Below are positions 1 to 8,532 of a stretch of 64,000 bases of DNA, one piece after another; the first letter of the stretch is position 1; every line of letters starts with the position of its first letter. The notes beneath the pieces are model-generated. The model made no database searches. It saw nothing but the letters and a program-made list of their open reading frames with translations, and was not told the DNA's origin. Position numbers and translations under genes: made by a program. The DNA is taken from positions 1-64,000 of the forward strand of contig CANIKO010000007.1 in assembly GCA_947468275.1 (NCBI GenBank), written 5' to 3'. This stretch comes from Bacteroidota bacterium. GTDB taxonomy: Bacteria; Bacteroidota; Bacteroidia; NS11-12g; UBA9320.

Positions 1-978
1 CAAATTTCTATTGACAGACCAGATTTAGTGGGTCGCGAAGAGATTTTTAAAGTACATTTAAAAGGTTTGAAATTAGGAACAGATATTGACCCTAAAAAAT
101 TATCAGCTCAAACCCCTGGATTTGCAGGAGCTGAAATTGCAAACGTTTGTAACGAAGCTGCATTAATAGCCGCTCGTGGAAATAAAACAGAAATAAACAT
201 GCATGATTTTCAGGATGCCATCGACCGTGTAATTGGTGGATTGGAAAAGAAAAATAAAATTATTTCCCCTGAAGAAAAGAAAATTGTGGCTTATCACGAA
301 GCTGGTCATGCTATAGCAGGATGGTTTTTAGAATTTGCCGATCCTTTGGTTAAAGTATCGATTGTTCCTCGCGGTGTTGCAGCGTTAGGCTATGCCCAAT
401 ATTTACCAAAAGAACAGTATTTATACCGCACTGAACAATTAATTGACATGATGTGCATGACGCTTGGGGGACGTGTAGCGGAGGATGTTTTCTTTGGTAA
501 AATATCAACTGGAGCTCAAAATGACCTTGAGAAAATCACTAAAATGGCTTATGCGATGGTAACTATTTATGGCATGAATGATAAGATTGGTCACGTTTCA
601 TTTAAAGATGATACTGGTGAGTATGGATTGATGGGTAAACCATACTCAGAAAACACCTCACAAATGATAGATGAGGAGGTAAGGAAATTAATAGAAGAGG
701 CTTACCAAAAAACTAAAAATCTTATCATCGAACATAAGCAACATCTTGAAAACCTTGCTCAGGCTCTATTAGCTAAGGAAATATTATTTCAACAAGATTT
801 GGAAGGATTAATTGGCAAACGCCCATTTGACACTAAAACTACTTATCAGGAATATATGGACACGCCGGCAACAAACACCGAAGAACCTGTGGCTGAAGAG
901 TCGACCAATGAAACCGCTGAAGAACCAACGGAAATCAAGACTCCTGATGAACCAAGTGCGGAACCAACTGCAGCCTGA
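1..978 (+). CDS. ftsH: ATP-dependent zinc metalloprotease FtsH, 3' part
   Basis: This is the C-terminal part of the membrane-bound AAA+ protease that degrades misassembled membrane proteins and short-lived regulators. The reading frame is open from base 1, so the N-terminal membrane segments and Walker motifs lie outside the window. The first residues (QISIDRPDLVGR) are the end of the AAA second region of homology with its arginine finger, followed by the AAA lid. The zinc motif HEAGH is at 295-309, and the downstream TGAQNDLEKIT stretch carries the third metal ligand. The tail after about residue 280 is Glu/Thr/Pro-rich and unconserved, as is common in Bacteroidota FtsH. A start at the GTG at 28 would be artificial. 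Confidence 0.97.
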   Translation, partial: QISIDRPDLVGREEIFKVHLKGLKLGTDIDPKKLSAQTPGFAGAEIANVCNEAALIAARGNKTEINMHDFQDAIDRVIGGLEKKNKIISPEEKKIVAYHEAGHAIAGWFLEFADPLVKVSIVPRGVAALGYAQYLPKEQYLYRTEQLIDMMCMTLGGRVAEDVFFGKISTGAQNDLEKITKMAYAMVTIYGMNDKIGHVSFKDDTGEYGLMGKPYSENTSQMIDEEVRKLIEEAYQKTKNLIIEHKQHLENLAQALLAKEILFQQDLEGLIGKRPFDTKTTYQEYMDTPATNTEEPVAEESTNETAEEPTEIKTPDEPSAEPTAA

Positions 979-1061
979 TTTAATCGAAATAAATAGCTTT
1001 TATGACTGTTGCCCATTTTATCAAACAATAATTTTAAAGACTTTCGCTTTAATTAATTAGT

Positions 1062-3134
1062 ATGACACTAAAAAAAATATTAATGGTTTTGGTTCCTGTA
1101 TCATTATTGGGAACCGGTTTTTACATAAAAAATCAAGAATCAGGTAAAAGTTTTCTTGTACCTGCCATTTTAGAAAACCTCAAAAATTATCATTACATTC
1201 CCGCCGATATTAATGATGATTTTTCAAAAAAAGTATTTGATGAATTTATAGGAGTTTTGGATGCTGATAAACGTTTTTTTACCCAAGAGGATATTAAAGC
1301 TTTATCAGGTTATAAAAACAAAATTGACGAGCTTTCGAAAGAAGGAAGTTATGAATTTTTTGATAAAACCATCGCAATTTACGAAAGCAGGATTAATCAA
1401 AATCAGGTTTGGTTTAGAGAAATTTTATCTCAACCCATGGAGTTTGAATCCAATGAAACCTATACCATCGATGACAAACAGCCCTTTGCTAAAAACGATA
1501 TTGAGCTTAAAGATAGGGTAAGGAAATTACTTAAATACAATGTTATGAGTCGTTTGGCAACAAGCCTAGAAGCTCAGGAATCAAAGGACTCTGCTGTAAG
1601 AATTCTATCAACAGATACTTTAGAATACAGAGCCCGAAAAGGCGTTTTAAAATCGTCAGAAGATTTTGTGACCCGTTGGAGAAAAGTAAAGATGGAAGAA
1701 AAACAAAGTTATTACATTAATGCCATAACATCCATCTTCGATCCGCATACCAGTTATTTTCCACCTGCTGATAAGGAAAATTTTGATATAGCAATGTCAG
1801 GTCAATTAGAAGGAATTGGTGCCCAATTGCAGGAAAAGGATGGTTATATAAAAGTAACACGGGTGGTTCCAGGTGCACCATCGGCATTGCAGGGTGAACT
1901 TAAAGAAGGAGATTTGATACTTAAGGTGGCCCAAGGTGCAAGTGAACCTATAGATGTAGTAAATATGCCTATTGATGATGCCATAAAAATGATTCGCGGC
2001 CCTAAAGGAACAGAAGTTCGGCTAACCGTTAAGAAGCCTGATGGTACGATCAAAGTGATTAAAATTATACGAGATGTGGTTGTTGTAGATGAAACTTTTG
2101 CTAAATCAGTTGTTATTGAAGATAACGACCATAAGAAAACCGGTTATTTATACCTACCTACATTTTATACGGATATGAATGGAAGAGGCGGAAGAACCAG
2201 TTGGGATGATGTTAGAAAAGAAATTAAAAAGCTTAAAAAAGCTGGTGTTGGCCGTATTGTTTTTGATTTAAGAAATAATGGTGGTGGCTCATTGCAAGAT
2301 GTGGTGACTATGTCAGGATTATTTATTGAAAAAGGTCCTATTGTTCAGGTAAAATCAAGAGAAAGAAGTCCTGAGTTTTTAGAAGATTATGACCCATCAG
2401 TAGAATGGAACGGCCCTTTAGTTGTTATGGTGAATCAATACAGCGCATCGGCTAGTGAAATATTGGCAGCCGCCATGCAGGATTATAAACGTGCCGTAAT
2501 TATCGGCAGCAATCACACCTTTGGTAAAGGAACCGTTCAGCGTTTTGTAGACCTCAATGAAACCGTTCGCAGCAAGGATGCCTCTGAATTTGGCTCCCTT
2601 AAAATCACCATTCAAAAGTTTTATAGAATTGATGGCGGCGCTACACAATTAAAAGGCGTTTCATCGGATATTGAATTACCAGATAATTTCACCTACTTGG
2701 AATCAGGTGAGGGGGAACAAGATTACCCAATGGCTTGGGATAAAATAAAACCAGCTACTTATAATGCGTATGATAAATATTTCAGTAACTTTTCTTCGGT
2801 AAAAGCCAATTCAAACAAGCGTGTAAAGGATAGCCCAATTTTTAATCTGATAGATGAAAATGCAAAACGTATTAAAGCTGAAAATGATAAAAAAGTTGTG
2901 AGCCTGAATCTTAAAACCTACCTAGCTGAAGATAAACTTAGAAAAATAGAATCCAAAAAATTAGAGGTTTTAAACAAGGAAAATTCCGAATTAATTATTA
3001 CCACATTGGATGAAGACAAAAAGGATTTGGACAGCGATAAAGGCAAAAACGACCGGGCTAAAGACTGGTACAAAAACCTAAAGAAAGACCCTTATATTTT
3101 TGAGGCGTTGCAAGTCGCTGAAGAATTGAAATAA
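1062..3134 (+). CDS. carboxy-terminal processing protease (Tsp/Prc, S41A)
   Basis: This is a periplasmic serine protease of the Tsp/Prc group, which cleaves proteins from their C-terminus using a Ser/Lys dyad. An N-terminal hydrophobic signal or anchor is present (residues about 4-20). A PDZ domain lies around residues 240-340 and the S41 catalytic domain follows. By alignment with the E. coli Tsp motif, the nucleophile is Ser463 in SASASEI and the general base is Lys489 in FGKGTVQ. The C-terminal 150 residues are Lys/Asp-rich and helical, matching the extra C-terminal domain of long Tsp proteins. At 690 aa the length is normal for this subgroup. It sits 83 bp after ftsH on the same strand and ends at a strong terminator. 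Confidence 0.95.
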   Translation: MTLKKILMVLVPVSLLGTGFYIKNQESGKSFLVPAILENLKNYHYIPADINDDFSKKVFDEFIGVLDADKRFFTQEDIKALSGYKNKIDELSKEGSYEFFDKTIAIYESRINQNQVWFREILSQPMEFESNETYTIDDKQPFAKNDIELKDRVRKLLKYNVMSRLATSLEAQESKDSAVRILSTDTLEYRARKGVLKSSEDFVTRWRKVKMEEKQSYYINAITSIFDPHTSYFPPADKENFDIAMSGQLEGIGAQLQEKDGYIKVTRVVPGAPSALQGELKEGDLILKVAQGASEPIDVVNMPIDDAIKMIRGPKGTEVRLTVKKPDGTIKVIKIIRDVVVVDETFAKSVVIEDNDHKKTGYLYLPTFYTDMNGRGGRTSWDDVRKEIKKLKKAGVGRIVFDLRNNGGGSLQDVVTMSGLFIEKGPIVQVKSRERSPEFLEDYDPSVEWNGPLVVMVNQYSASASEILAAAMQDYKRAVIIGSNHTFGKGTVQRFVDLNETVRSKDASEFGSLKITIQKFYRIDGGATQLKGVSSDIELPDNFTYLESGEGEQDYPMAWDKIKPATYNAYDKYFSNFSSVKANSNKRVKDSPIFNLIDENAKRIKAENDKKVVSLNLKTYLAEDKLRKIESKKLEVLNKENSELIITTLDEDKKDLDSDKGKNDRAKDWYKNLKKDPYIFEALQVAEELK

Positions 3135-3150
3135 AATAATAGATATAATA

Positions 3151-3180
3151 AAAAAGCTACCTTAGTGGGTAGCTTTTTTT
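3151..3180. terminator. bidirectional intrinsic terminator between tsp and dnaJ
   Basis: The arms AAAAAAGCTACC and GGTAGCTTTTTT enclose a short TTAGTG loop. The A-run on one side and the T-run on the other let it work on both strands, which fits the convergent tsp (+) and dnaJ (-) genes. Confidence 0.9.
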
Positions 3181-3205
3181 TATGAGTAATTTTTTAAAAT
3201 CAACA

Positions 3206-4339
3206 TTACTGAAACAAATCCTTCATTCTGCCAAAAAACCCTTTTTCTTTATTTTCAGCAGGAGGGATAAAATTTTCGGATTGTTCTAATTTCCGAAGCA
3301 GTTCTTTTTCTTCGCTTGTAAGCTTTTTAGGGGTATATACATTTACCTGCACCAATTGGTCGCCACGACCGTAGCCGTTGATATCTGGCACTCCTTTATT
3401 GCGCAATCGCAGCATTTTTCCACCTTGTGTACCTGGGTCTATTTTTACTTTTACTTTACTGTCGATGGTTGGTATTTCTACCTCACCACCCAAAGCAGCT
3501 GTAGGGAAGCTAATAAAAAGATCGTACAATAAATTATTATTTTCGCGACGGAAATCCGCATGTATCATTTCTTCAATAAGAACCAACAAATCACCCGATC
3601 CGCCACCCATTGGTGAATCATTACCATATCCGCTTAAGGAAAGTTGCATACCGTTTTGCACACCAGCTGGTATTTTTATTGAAGTGGTTACTTCCTCGTC
3701 CATCAATCCTTGGCTATCAGCCCCAGCAGGACGGTTTTCTAATTTTCGGCCCAATCCATTGCAACTATGGCAAGTACTTGAAGTTTGCATTTGCCCCAAA
3801 AATGTATTAGTCATTCGCGTTACGGAACCACTACCATGGCAGGTGCTACAAGTTGTAAACTTAGCCCCAGGTGCTACAATTTTTTTAGTGTATTTAACTT
3901 TTTTCTCTATTCCATTGCAAATTTCTTCCAATGTAAGTTTAAGTTTTATACGAATATTGGAACCAGAAGGAGCTCTGCCCCCACCGCGGTTTCCTCTTCC
4001 TCCAAAAAAACTTTCAAACGGACTGTTATCTCCAAAAATATCACCAAACTGACTGAAGATGTCGTCCATATTCATACCACCACCACTAAATCCTCCCTGA
4101 CCACTTGCACCTCTAACTCCATCATGGCCAAAACGGTCGTAGGAACTGCGTTTTTCGGAATTACTTAAAACTTCATATGCCTGAGCGGCTTCCTTAAAAC
4201 GCTCCTCGGCGGCTTTATCACCAGGGTTTTTATCAGGATGATATTTAATAGCCATCTTCCTATACGCCTTTTTAAGCTCTTCTTCAGTAGCTGATTTGCT
4301 TATCCCAAGTATTTCGTAATAATCTCGCTTTGCTGCCAT
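3206..4339 (-). CDS. dnaJ: chaperone DnaJ, form with a single zinc centre
   Basis: This is an Hsp40 co-chaperone that stimulates DnaK ATPase activity. The J domain is at residues 1-70 with HPD in YHPDKNPGD, followed by a Gly/Phe-rich linker, the substrate-binding domains and a C-terminal dimerisation tail. The zinc-finger domain normally has four CxxCxGxG motifs forming two zinc centres. Here only the motifs matching the second and third remain (Cys164/Cys167 and Cys190/Cys193). The first is replaced by an APGAKF stretch and the fourth by [10 protein letters not shown] recall similar sequences in other Bacteroidota DnaJ proteins, so this is probably a lineage form rather than damage. It lies 4 bp downstream of grpE in one operon. 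Confidence 0.96.
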   Translation of the reverse strand: MAAKRDYYEILGISKSATEEELKKAYRKMAIKYHPDKNPGDKAAEERFKEAAQAYEVLSNSEKRSSYDRFGHDGVRGASGQGGFSGGGMNMDDIFSQFGDIFGDNSPFESFFGGRGNRGGGRAPSGSNIRIKLKLTLEEICNGIEKKVKYTKKIVAPGAKFTTCSTCHGSGSVTRMTNTFLGQMQTSSTCHSCNGLGRKLENRPAGADSQGLMDEEVTTSIKIPAGVQNGMQLSLSGYGNDSPMGGGSGDLLVLIEEMIHADFRRENNNLLYDLFISFPTAALGGEVEIPTIDSKVKVKIDPGTQGGKMLRLRNKGVPDINGYGRGDQLVQVNVYTPKKLTSEEKELLRKLEQSENFIPPAENKEKGFFGRMKDLFQ

Positions 4340-4343
4340 TGGG

Positions 4344-4955
4344 TTATTCTCCTACTATTACTTTGGCAAATCGAATCACTTTTTCTTGCAGTTTATAGCC
4401 TTTTTCAATTTCATCTACAATTTTACCTTTCAAATCCTTTGATGGAGCGGGAATCTTGGTTATAGCTTCATGTAAATCGGCATCAAATGCCTCGCCAATA
4501 GAGGTATAGGCTTTTAATCCTTGTTGCTCCAAGGTGCTTTTTAATTTTGATGAAACTAACTTTACACCTTCGGCCAATGAAGTAGCATCGGTTGATTTTT
4601 CAAAAGCTTTTTCAGCCCGTTCAAAATCATCCATTACAGGAATTAATGATTTCAGAACATCTTGCCCTGCCATTTTAAATAGATCTATACGTTCTTTATT
4701 TGTTCGGCGTTTGTAATTTTCAAAATCGCTATATAGACGCAGGTATTTATCTTTCAATTCTTCATTCTCAGAATGCAATTTACCTAATTCATCTGTAGCA
4801 TTTTGTTCTTCAGTATTTTCAGCCGATTCATTAATAGTGGCTGATTCGTCAGTATTAATCTCTTCGTTTTGCTCTATATCTTGCTCCTTGTGCTTATTTT
4901 TTCCCTGCATTCTGTTTTTAAATAATTTATTGAACATATTCAAAACCTTTGCCAA
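4344..4955 (-). CDS. grpE: nucleotide exchange factor GrpE
   Basis: GrpE releases ADP from DnaK. The first 75 residues are charged and Glu/Asn-rich. A long dimerising helix follows (about residues 55-110, containing [19 protein letters not shown]), then a four-helix region and the C-terminal beta-domain with the family ending [18 protein letters not shown]. The order grpE-dnaJ with 4 bp between them indicates one transcript. The start is slightly uncertain: an internal Met at residue 7 (MFNKLF) is an equally good N-terminus. Confidence 0.96.
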   Translation of the reverse strand: MAKVLNMFNKLFKNRMQGKNKHKEQDIEQNEEINTDESATINESAENTEEQNATDELGKLHSENEELKDKYLRLYSDFENYKRRTNKERIDLFKMAGQDVLKSLIPVMDDFERAEKAFEKSTDATSLAEGVKLVSSKLKSTLEQQGLKAYTSIGEAFDADLHEAITKIPAPSKDLKGKIVDEIEKGYKLQEKVIRFAKVIVGE

Positions 4956-5033
4956 GGCAATTTGGGTGACAATTTGACTGCAAACAATTTATTAATTTTT
5001 AAAGTTTTAATAATTTTTAAAACGAGGGTATTT

Positions 5034-5573
5034 TTAATTTTCAATTAGCTTATCCAACTCGGCTTCAAGTAAAGTTCCAGTTAAATCAATCGCTATGATT
5101 TTTCCAGCGGGATCTAATAAGAAACTACTTGGTATTGAAGAAACACCATAAGAAGCGGCTGCAGGACAATCCCATTTTATAAGAGCGGATACATGGTTGG
5201 GCCAAACCAATTTATCGTTTTTTATAGCTTTTTTCCATATTTCAATATCGTTGTCCAATGAAACAGAATAGACGGTAAAACCTTGTGAATCTTTAAATTT
5301 TTGGTCTTTGAATTTATTATAAGCCCGCACCAAATTTTGGTTTTCTCTGCGGCATGGTCCACACCATGATGCCCAAAAATCAACCAAAACATATTTTCCT
5401 TTTAGTGACTCAAGTTCAATGTTTTGGCCATTAGTTGATGCCAAACTTATATTAGGTGCCTGTTCCCCAACTTTAACTTTCGTATTAACTGATGAATTAT
5501 AAATAAATGCCCCAAGCATCAGCAGAGCTAGCGCGGGAATAATTATCAAAATCTTTTTTTTCACGATTATCAT
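5034..5573 (-). CDS. TlpA/ResA-like thioredoxin-fold protein
   Basis: This is an extracytoplasmic disulfide oxidoreductase of the TlpA/AhpC-TSA type. Residues 5-25 are a hydrophobic signal anchor. The thioredoxin fold begins at about residue 37 (VGEQAPNISL), and the redox motif WCGPC sits in VDFWASWCGPCR. The insertion and cis-Pro region (GVSSIPSSFLLD) are typical. Such proteins reduce cytochrome c haem-binding cysteines or secreted proteins, but the exact partner cannot be read here. The gene lies between murA and grpE on the same strand, with gaps of 46 and 78 bp, and has no obvious functional partner nearby. Confidence 0.9.
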   Translation of the reverse strand: MIIVKKKILIIIPALALLMLGAFIYNSSVNTKVKVGEQAPNISLASTNGQNIELESLKGKYVLVDFWASWCGPCRRENQNLVRAYNKFKDQKFKDSQGFTVYSVSLDNDIEIWKKAIKNDKLVWPNHVSALIKWDCPAAASYGVSSIPSSFLLDPAGKIIAIDLTGTLLEAELDKLIEN

Positions 5574-5619
5574 ATTGTCTATTTAACAAATTTATTACCA
5601 AATAAATTTGTTTGTATTT

Positions 5620-6927
5620 TTATATCCTTTCAATATCAGCACCTAATGCTATTAACCTTTTTTCAATATTTTGATATCCCCGGTCTATTTGCTCAATATT
5701 ATGAATAGTACTTGTTCCTTGTGCTGATAATGCAGCAATTAGCAATGAAACTCCGGCTCTGATATCGGGAGATGTCATTTGAATTCCACGCAATGGCATT
5801 CTTCTGTCTAGCCCCATAACTGTAGCCCTGTGAGGGTCGCACAAAATAATTTGTGCTCCCATATCAATCAAATTATCTACAAAAAACAAACGACTTTCAA
5901 ACATTTTTTGATGAATAAGCACATTGCCTTTTGCCTGTGTCGCCATCACCAAAATAACACTTAACAAGTCTGGCGTTAAACCCGGCCAAGGGGCATCGGC
6001 AATGGTTAGCATGCTTCCGTCAATAAAAGATTCAATTTCATAATGCCTTTGTGAAGGAATAAAAATATCATCATCTTTTATTATAAAACTCATCCCAAGT
6101 TTTTCAAAGGTTAAAGGTATTATGCCTAAGTGTTTTATTCCGGCACCTTTAATAGTTATTTCAGATTCTGTTAAAGCCGCCAATGCCATAAAACTTCCAA
6201 CCTCAATCATATCAGGCAAGCAGGTATGATTACATCCTTTCAATGAATCAACCCCTTCTACGATTAATAAATTAGATCCAATTCCTGAAATTTTAGCCCC
6301 CATACTCAGCAGCATTTGACATAACTGCTGCACATAGGGCTCACAAGCAGCATTATAAATTGTGGTAGTTCCTAACGCCATAGACGCAGCCATCAAAATA
6401 TTAGCAGTTCCCGTTACCGAGGCTTCTTCAAGCAACATAAAGCTACCTGTAAGCCTTCCGGCTTTTACTTTATAAAAATTTTCATCTTTTAGGTATTCAA
6501 ATTTTGCACCTAATTTTTCGAACCCAATAAAGTGGGTATCAAGCCGGCGACGGCCTATTTTATCGCCTCCTGGACTTGGTATATATCCTTTGCCAAATCG
6601 AGTTAATAATGGCCCAATAATCATGATGGACCCGCGAAGTGCGGAACCCTTTTTTCTAAATTCCTTGCTGTTTAAAAAATTTAAATCCAAATCATCAGCT
6701 TTAAATGACCAGGACCCATCTTTTTTAAGTTTATTTACTTTAACACCTAAATCCTTAAGTAAATCAATTAGTTTATTGACATCTACAATATTTGGAATAT
6801 TATTGATTACTACTTCATCGGCGGTTAGTAAAACAGCTGATAGAACTTGAAGTGCCTCGTTTTTTGCTCCTTGAGGAATAAGTTCTCCTTTTAGTTTATT
6901 GCCCCCTGATATTTTAAATGAACCCAT
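5620..6927 (-). CDS. murA: UDP-N-acetylglucosamine 1-carboxyvinyltransferase MurA (Asp active-site form)
   Basis: MurA catalyses the first committed step of peptidoglycan synthesis, transferring enolpyruvate from PEP to UDP-GlcNAc in the cytoplasm. The length (435 aa) and the EPSP-synthase-like double domain are normal. The conserved Lys/Asn pair is in GAKNEAL near the N-terminus. The loop that carries Cys115 in E. coli (PGGCTIG) reads PGGDKIG here, so Asp122 (codon 6562-6564) replaces the cysteine alkylated by fosfomycin. The C-terminal IDRGYQNIEKRL motif is intact. Asp at this position still supports catalysis in the known Asp-type enzymes, so the gene is expected to be functional and fosfomycin-insensitive. 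Confidence 0.97.
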   Translation of the reverse strand: MGSFKISGGNKLKGELIPQGAKNEALQVLSAVLLTADEVVINNIPNIVDVNKLIDLLKDLGVKVNKLKKDGSWSFKADDLDLNFLNSKEFRKKGSALRGSIMIIGPLLTRFGKGYIPSPGGDKIGRRRLDTHFIGFEKLGAKFEYLKDENFYKVKAGRLTGSFMLLEEASVTGTANILMAASMALGTTTIYNAACEPYVQQLCQMLLSMGAKISGIGSNLLIVEGVDSLKGCNHTCLPDMIEVGSFMALAALTESEITIKGAGIKHLGIIPLTFEKLGMSFIIKDDDIFIPSQRHYEIESFIDGSMLTIADAPWPGLTPDLLSVILVMATQAKGNVLIHQKMFESRLFFVDNLIDMGAQIILCDPHRATVMGLDRRMPLRGIQMTSPDIRAGVSLLIAALSAQGTSTIHNIEQIDRGYQNIEKRLIALGADIERI

Positions 6928-7015
6928 TTTTGAAATTGAAAATTGGAAATTGGAAAATGTAACAAACCACTTTTATATTTTATGCCGTACAATTCCCCCT
7001 TGGGGGGTAAAGGCT

Positions 7016-7684
7016 TTAAAATCTAGTGTCTTTACCCCTATTACGATTCTTATTATTGTTATTATTTCTAAATTTATTATTTCTGTTATTTGTATTGCTT
7101 TTAAAATGCCCAGGATGCCGCTTAATATCTTTTTCAACATGAATATTTAAATCTTCTGAATTAAGATGAAGTTTATCCTTGGACAATATTTTTAAATGCT
7201 CAGTAATTACATCCGGTGTTAGGTTTTCATTATTCCAGTTGCGCGATGAATTGGTCATAAACGAGGCAATCATATTAATGAAACTTTGTTTTATTTCTTG
7301 ATTGTCTACACGAGTCGCCCTATCTACCATGTATTGTAAATTGCGACCATAAAATCTAAATTTTATTCTAACATTATTATAAGGTACTTGTTCCGGTTTT
7401 TGATGTATCAATTCGGGAACTGGCTTAGGATATGGCCCATCAATATCTAACCTAAAACCAGACATTATATGCAAGTGGTCCCAAAGCTTTTGCTGATAAT
7501 TATCTAAGTCTTTTATAGAAGGATTAAGATTTATCATCACATTCATTAGACTTACAGATAGTTTTGAACGTAATTCACGGTCGGGAACATCCACAACCTT
7601 ATCTACCATTTTTTGCATACCACGCCCATACTCACTTAATAGCAAATCGGGTCGTTGGGTATTGTATTCCATTTGGTTTTGCAC
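7016..7684 (-). CDS. DUF4290 family protein
   Basis: This is a cytoplasmic protein of unknown function from a Bacteroidota-specific family. The N-terminus MEYNTQRPDLLLSEYGR and the segment KLWDHLHIMSGFRLDIDGPYP are the family signature. It is usually found immediately upstream of murA, as here (88 bp, same strand), which suggests a cell-envelope link by context only. The last 30 residues are an Asn/Arg/Lys low-complexity tail that may bind nucleic acid (inference). Either Met1 or Met5 could be the start; most relatives I recall begin at the equivalent of Met5. Confidence 0.9.
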   Translation of the reverse strand: MQNQMEYNTQRPDLLLSEYGRGMQKMVDKVVDVPDRELRSKLSVSLMNVMINLNPSIKDLDNYQQKLWDHLHIMSGFRLDIDGPYPKPVPELIHQKPEQVPYNNVRIKFRFYGRNLQYMVDRATRVDNQEIKQSFINMIASFMTNSSRNWNNENLTPDVITEHLKILSKDKLHLNSEDLNIHVEKDIKRHPGHFKSNTNNRNNKFRNNNNNKNRNRGKDTRF

Positions 7685-7958
7685 GGTTCAAAGGTAACAA
7701 AAAATTGTTTTCTATTCCTTTGAAAAATAATTGCCTTGAAATTCAACCAATTATATCATAACCCAAAATATGGATTCATTTTATTTTCATCCTATGGATT
7801 TATTATTACTTTGGGTAACTAATTAACACTTATAAATAAAAAAGAATATCAACCTATTCAATGTTTTTCTCATTTTTGAAACTATACTAAGAACACATCT
7901 ATTGCCAATTTAAGGCTGATGCTAAATAATTTTAATTTTCAAATCATATAAAAAATAA

Positions 7959-8198
7959 ATGAGCGAACAAATACAATTAATTCCGAATAATTCCTTAATA
8001 ACAAATTCGCCAGAAGAAGGAAGACAATTGGCTGTAAAAATGGCAAGACTAATTATTAAAGTAACGCAACCAGGTGCGGAAGCAAGAGAGAAGCTGCGTC
8101 CTTTATATGCTAATGATGCTAAAATGCTTATTGCCATAGGACAAACAGTTGCCACCGAATTTGCTACAAGTGCTGCTGCAAATAATTACAGGAGATAA
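7959..8198 (+). CDS. small hypothetical protein (79 aa)
   Basis: This is a short open frame with ordinary codon use for the window, preceded by an A-rich leader. The protein is soluble, with a mostly helical second half (EEGRQLAVKMARLIIKVTQPG) and an Ala-rich end. I recognise no domain. An overlapping minus-strand frame (7922-8155) is a less likely alternative because its product is a mixture of hydrophobic and Cys residues without family features. No promoter or terminator was seen. Confidence 0.4.
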   Translation: MSEQIQLIPNNSLITNSPEEGRQLAVKMARLIIKVTQPGAEAREKLRPLYANDAKMLIAIGQTVATEFATSAAANNYRR

Positions 8199-8532
8199 AC
8201 TATTGTTATATGCTAGGGCCTCGATACGTCAGCAGGTCATACAATTTTGCCAAGCTTGCACAAAAGCTTTTGTAGTTTTTGTTGTAGAATGAGTTTATAA
8301 ATAATTGATGAACTGATTTGCTTCATGAAGTTAAAATTCAAGTTTTTATTCCATTATATTTTTAGTTATTGTTTTTTGTTTAATTTAGGTGGGCATAGCT
8401 TCACCGTTAAAAGTAGACAAGAAAGTTGTTTATTAATTTGCGGCTTTCCTATTAAATAACAGTGTGACAAAAAATATTTCCGTTTTACTATTACACAATA
8501 AAAACATAATTTAGCTCCTTACATTTTCAGAT
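8199..8532. other. intergenic stretch, no gene seen
   Basis: This is AT-rich DNA between the 79-aa frame and the M2 peptidase. The base before the peptidase start (TAATTTAG near 8508) weakly resembles a -7 element. No RNA gene, repeat or convincing open frame was found. Confidence 0.5.

Noticed and set aside
3378-4168. Long plus-strand frames opposite dnaJ
   Set aside because: These are antisense shadows of a well-conserved gene; the products are Pro/Ser/Phe-rich and without family features.
7922-8155. Minus-strand 77-aa frame
   Set aside because: It overlaps the more plausible 79-aa plus-strand frame almost completely and has no recognisable protein features.
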